Shown one piece after another: positions 63,448 through 64,000 of a stretch of DNA of 64,000 bases. Position 1 is the first letter of the stretch. Every line of letters starts with the position of its first letter. The translations under genes and the position numbers were made by a program. This stretch comes from Stercorarius parasiticus. Taxonomy: Eukaryota; Chordata; Aves; Charadriiformes; Stercorariidae. The stretch covers positions 124,001 to 188,000 of the forward strand of contig VWZL01000728.1 of the NCBI GenBank assembly GCA_013396915.1, given 5' to 3'. The notes beneath the pieces are model-generated. The model did no database searches and was not told where the DNA came from. It saw only the letters and a list, made by a program, of their open reading frames with translations.

Positions 63448-64000
63448 TCTGCATGTGCAGTGAACTCCAGACTGAGGGTCCCTCCTGGGGCTAAGGCAGT
63501 CTCTGTGCGGAGTCCTGCTCTTGGCATTTTGGCTGAAGCTGGAAATGTTCCTTAACCTCTGTAGCAGATACAGATATTACATGGACTCACCATTCTGTGT
63601 GATGCCTGCCTGATGTCAGGTGTCGCCTCAGGTGAGTGGATGAGACTCAGCACTTTGAGAATTGGATGCTGTACATCCCGTGGAATATTTACACCAGGTG
63701 TTCCACAACATATAACTATTTTTCCCACTTGCCCAACCTGCCTAGTCCCACCCAGGGAGCGCAAGATTCAAAACAGTGTAATCCTCCTTCATGCTCAACA
63801 TGTCTGTAGCAGAGACCTGGGGTTTCTTCCCTTCCTTTGGTGGCCTTATGTGCAAGGTGAAGCTGTTTGGTCTGAGCTGCAGTCCCCTAACCAGCTGCAC
63901 CTGTGCGTGTCTCTGGAAAGCACTTGCTCAAAAGACACAGAAGAAACACTAGTAAATGTACAATCAAAAGCCTTCTTCAGACCCTGCTGCAGAGCCACAG
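63448..64000. other. Intergenic end of window
   Basis: No gene, RNA gene or repeat recognised. Confidence 0.6.

Overview
The window is vertebrate nuclear DNA, most likely from a bird. It shows widely spaced short exons with GT-AG introns of 0.2 to 10.7 kb. It also carries CR1 LINE 3' ends (one terminates in the bird-type ATTCTATGATTCTATGAT tail) and an avian-style solo LTR that opens TGTCCTGGTTTCAGC and closes in CCACAACA. No bacterial or mobile-operon logic is present.

One gene accounts for all recognisable coding sequence: the 3' half of SORCS1, a sortilin-family (VPS10-domain) sorting receptor, on the + strand from 615 to about 59.4 kb. I rebuilt 17 coding exons by reading frame and splice sites. 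Their phases chain without a break and total 2037 nt, which is 678 residues plus a stop. In order they encode the end of the VPS10 beta-propeller with two Asp-box motifs, a 10CC module with exactly ten cysteines, a PKD domain, a membrane-proximal ectodomain, one transmembrane helix and a cytoplasmic tail with a Tyr-Ala-Gln-Met sorting motif. The 5' half of the gene lies upstream of the window. The paralogue call (SORCS1 rather than SORCS3) rests on the tail sequence, compared from memory.

Layout: 1-614 is upstream intron. 615-6775 holds six closely spaced exons (VPS10 end and start of 10CC). 6776-15645 is an 8.9 kb intron with the solo LTR at 13.3-13.8 kb. 15646-16935 holds two exons that finish 10CC. 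16936-27610 is a 10.7 kb intron with a CR1 fragment and a striking hairpin. 27611-38966 holds PKD and membrane-proximal exons. 38967-54116 holds two long introns around one 100-nt exon. 54117-57407 encodes the transmembrane helix and tail and offers several alternative C-termini. 57408 to about 59.44 kb is 3' UTR. The remaining 4.5 kb is apparently intergenic and contains a CR1 element bracketed by a 44-bp imperfect direct repeat.

The observations most worth a second look are the choice of cytoplasmic tails at the 3' end, three near-perfect intronic palindromes (two with UUCG-type or GNRA-type loop sequences), an 81-bp uninterrupted alternating purine-pyrimidine tract 41 nt downstream of a splice donor, and the CR1 with its flanking duplication. 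I found no convincing novel multi-gene system.
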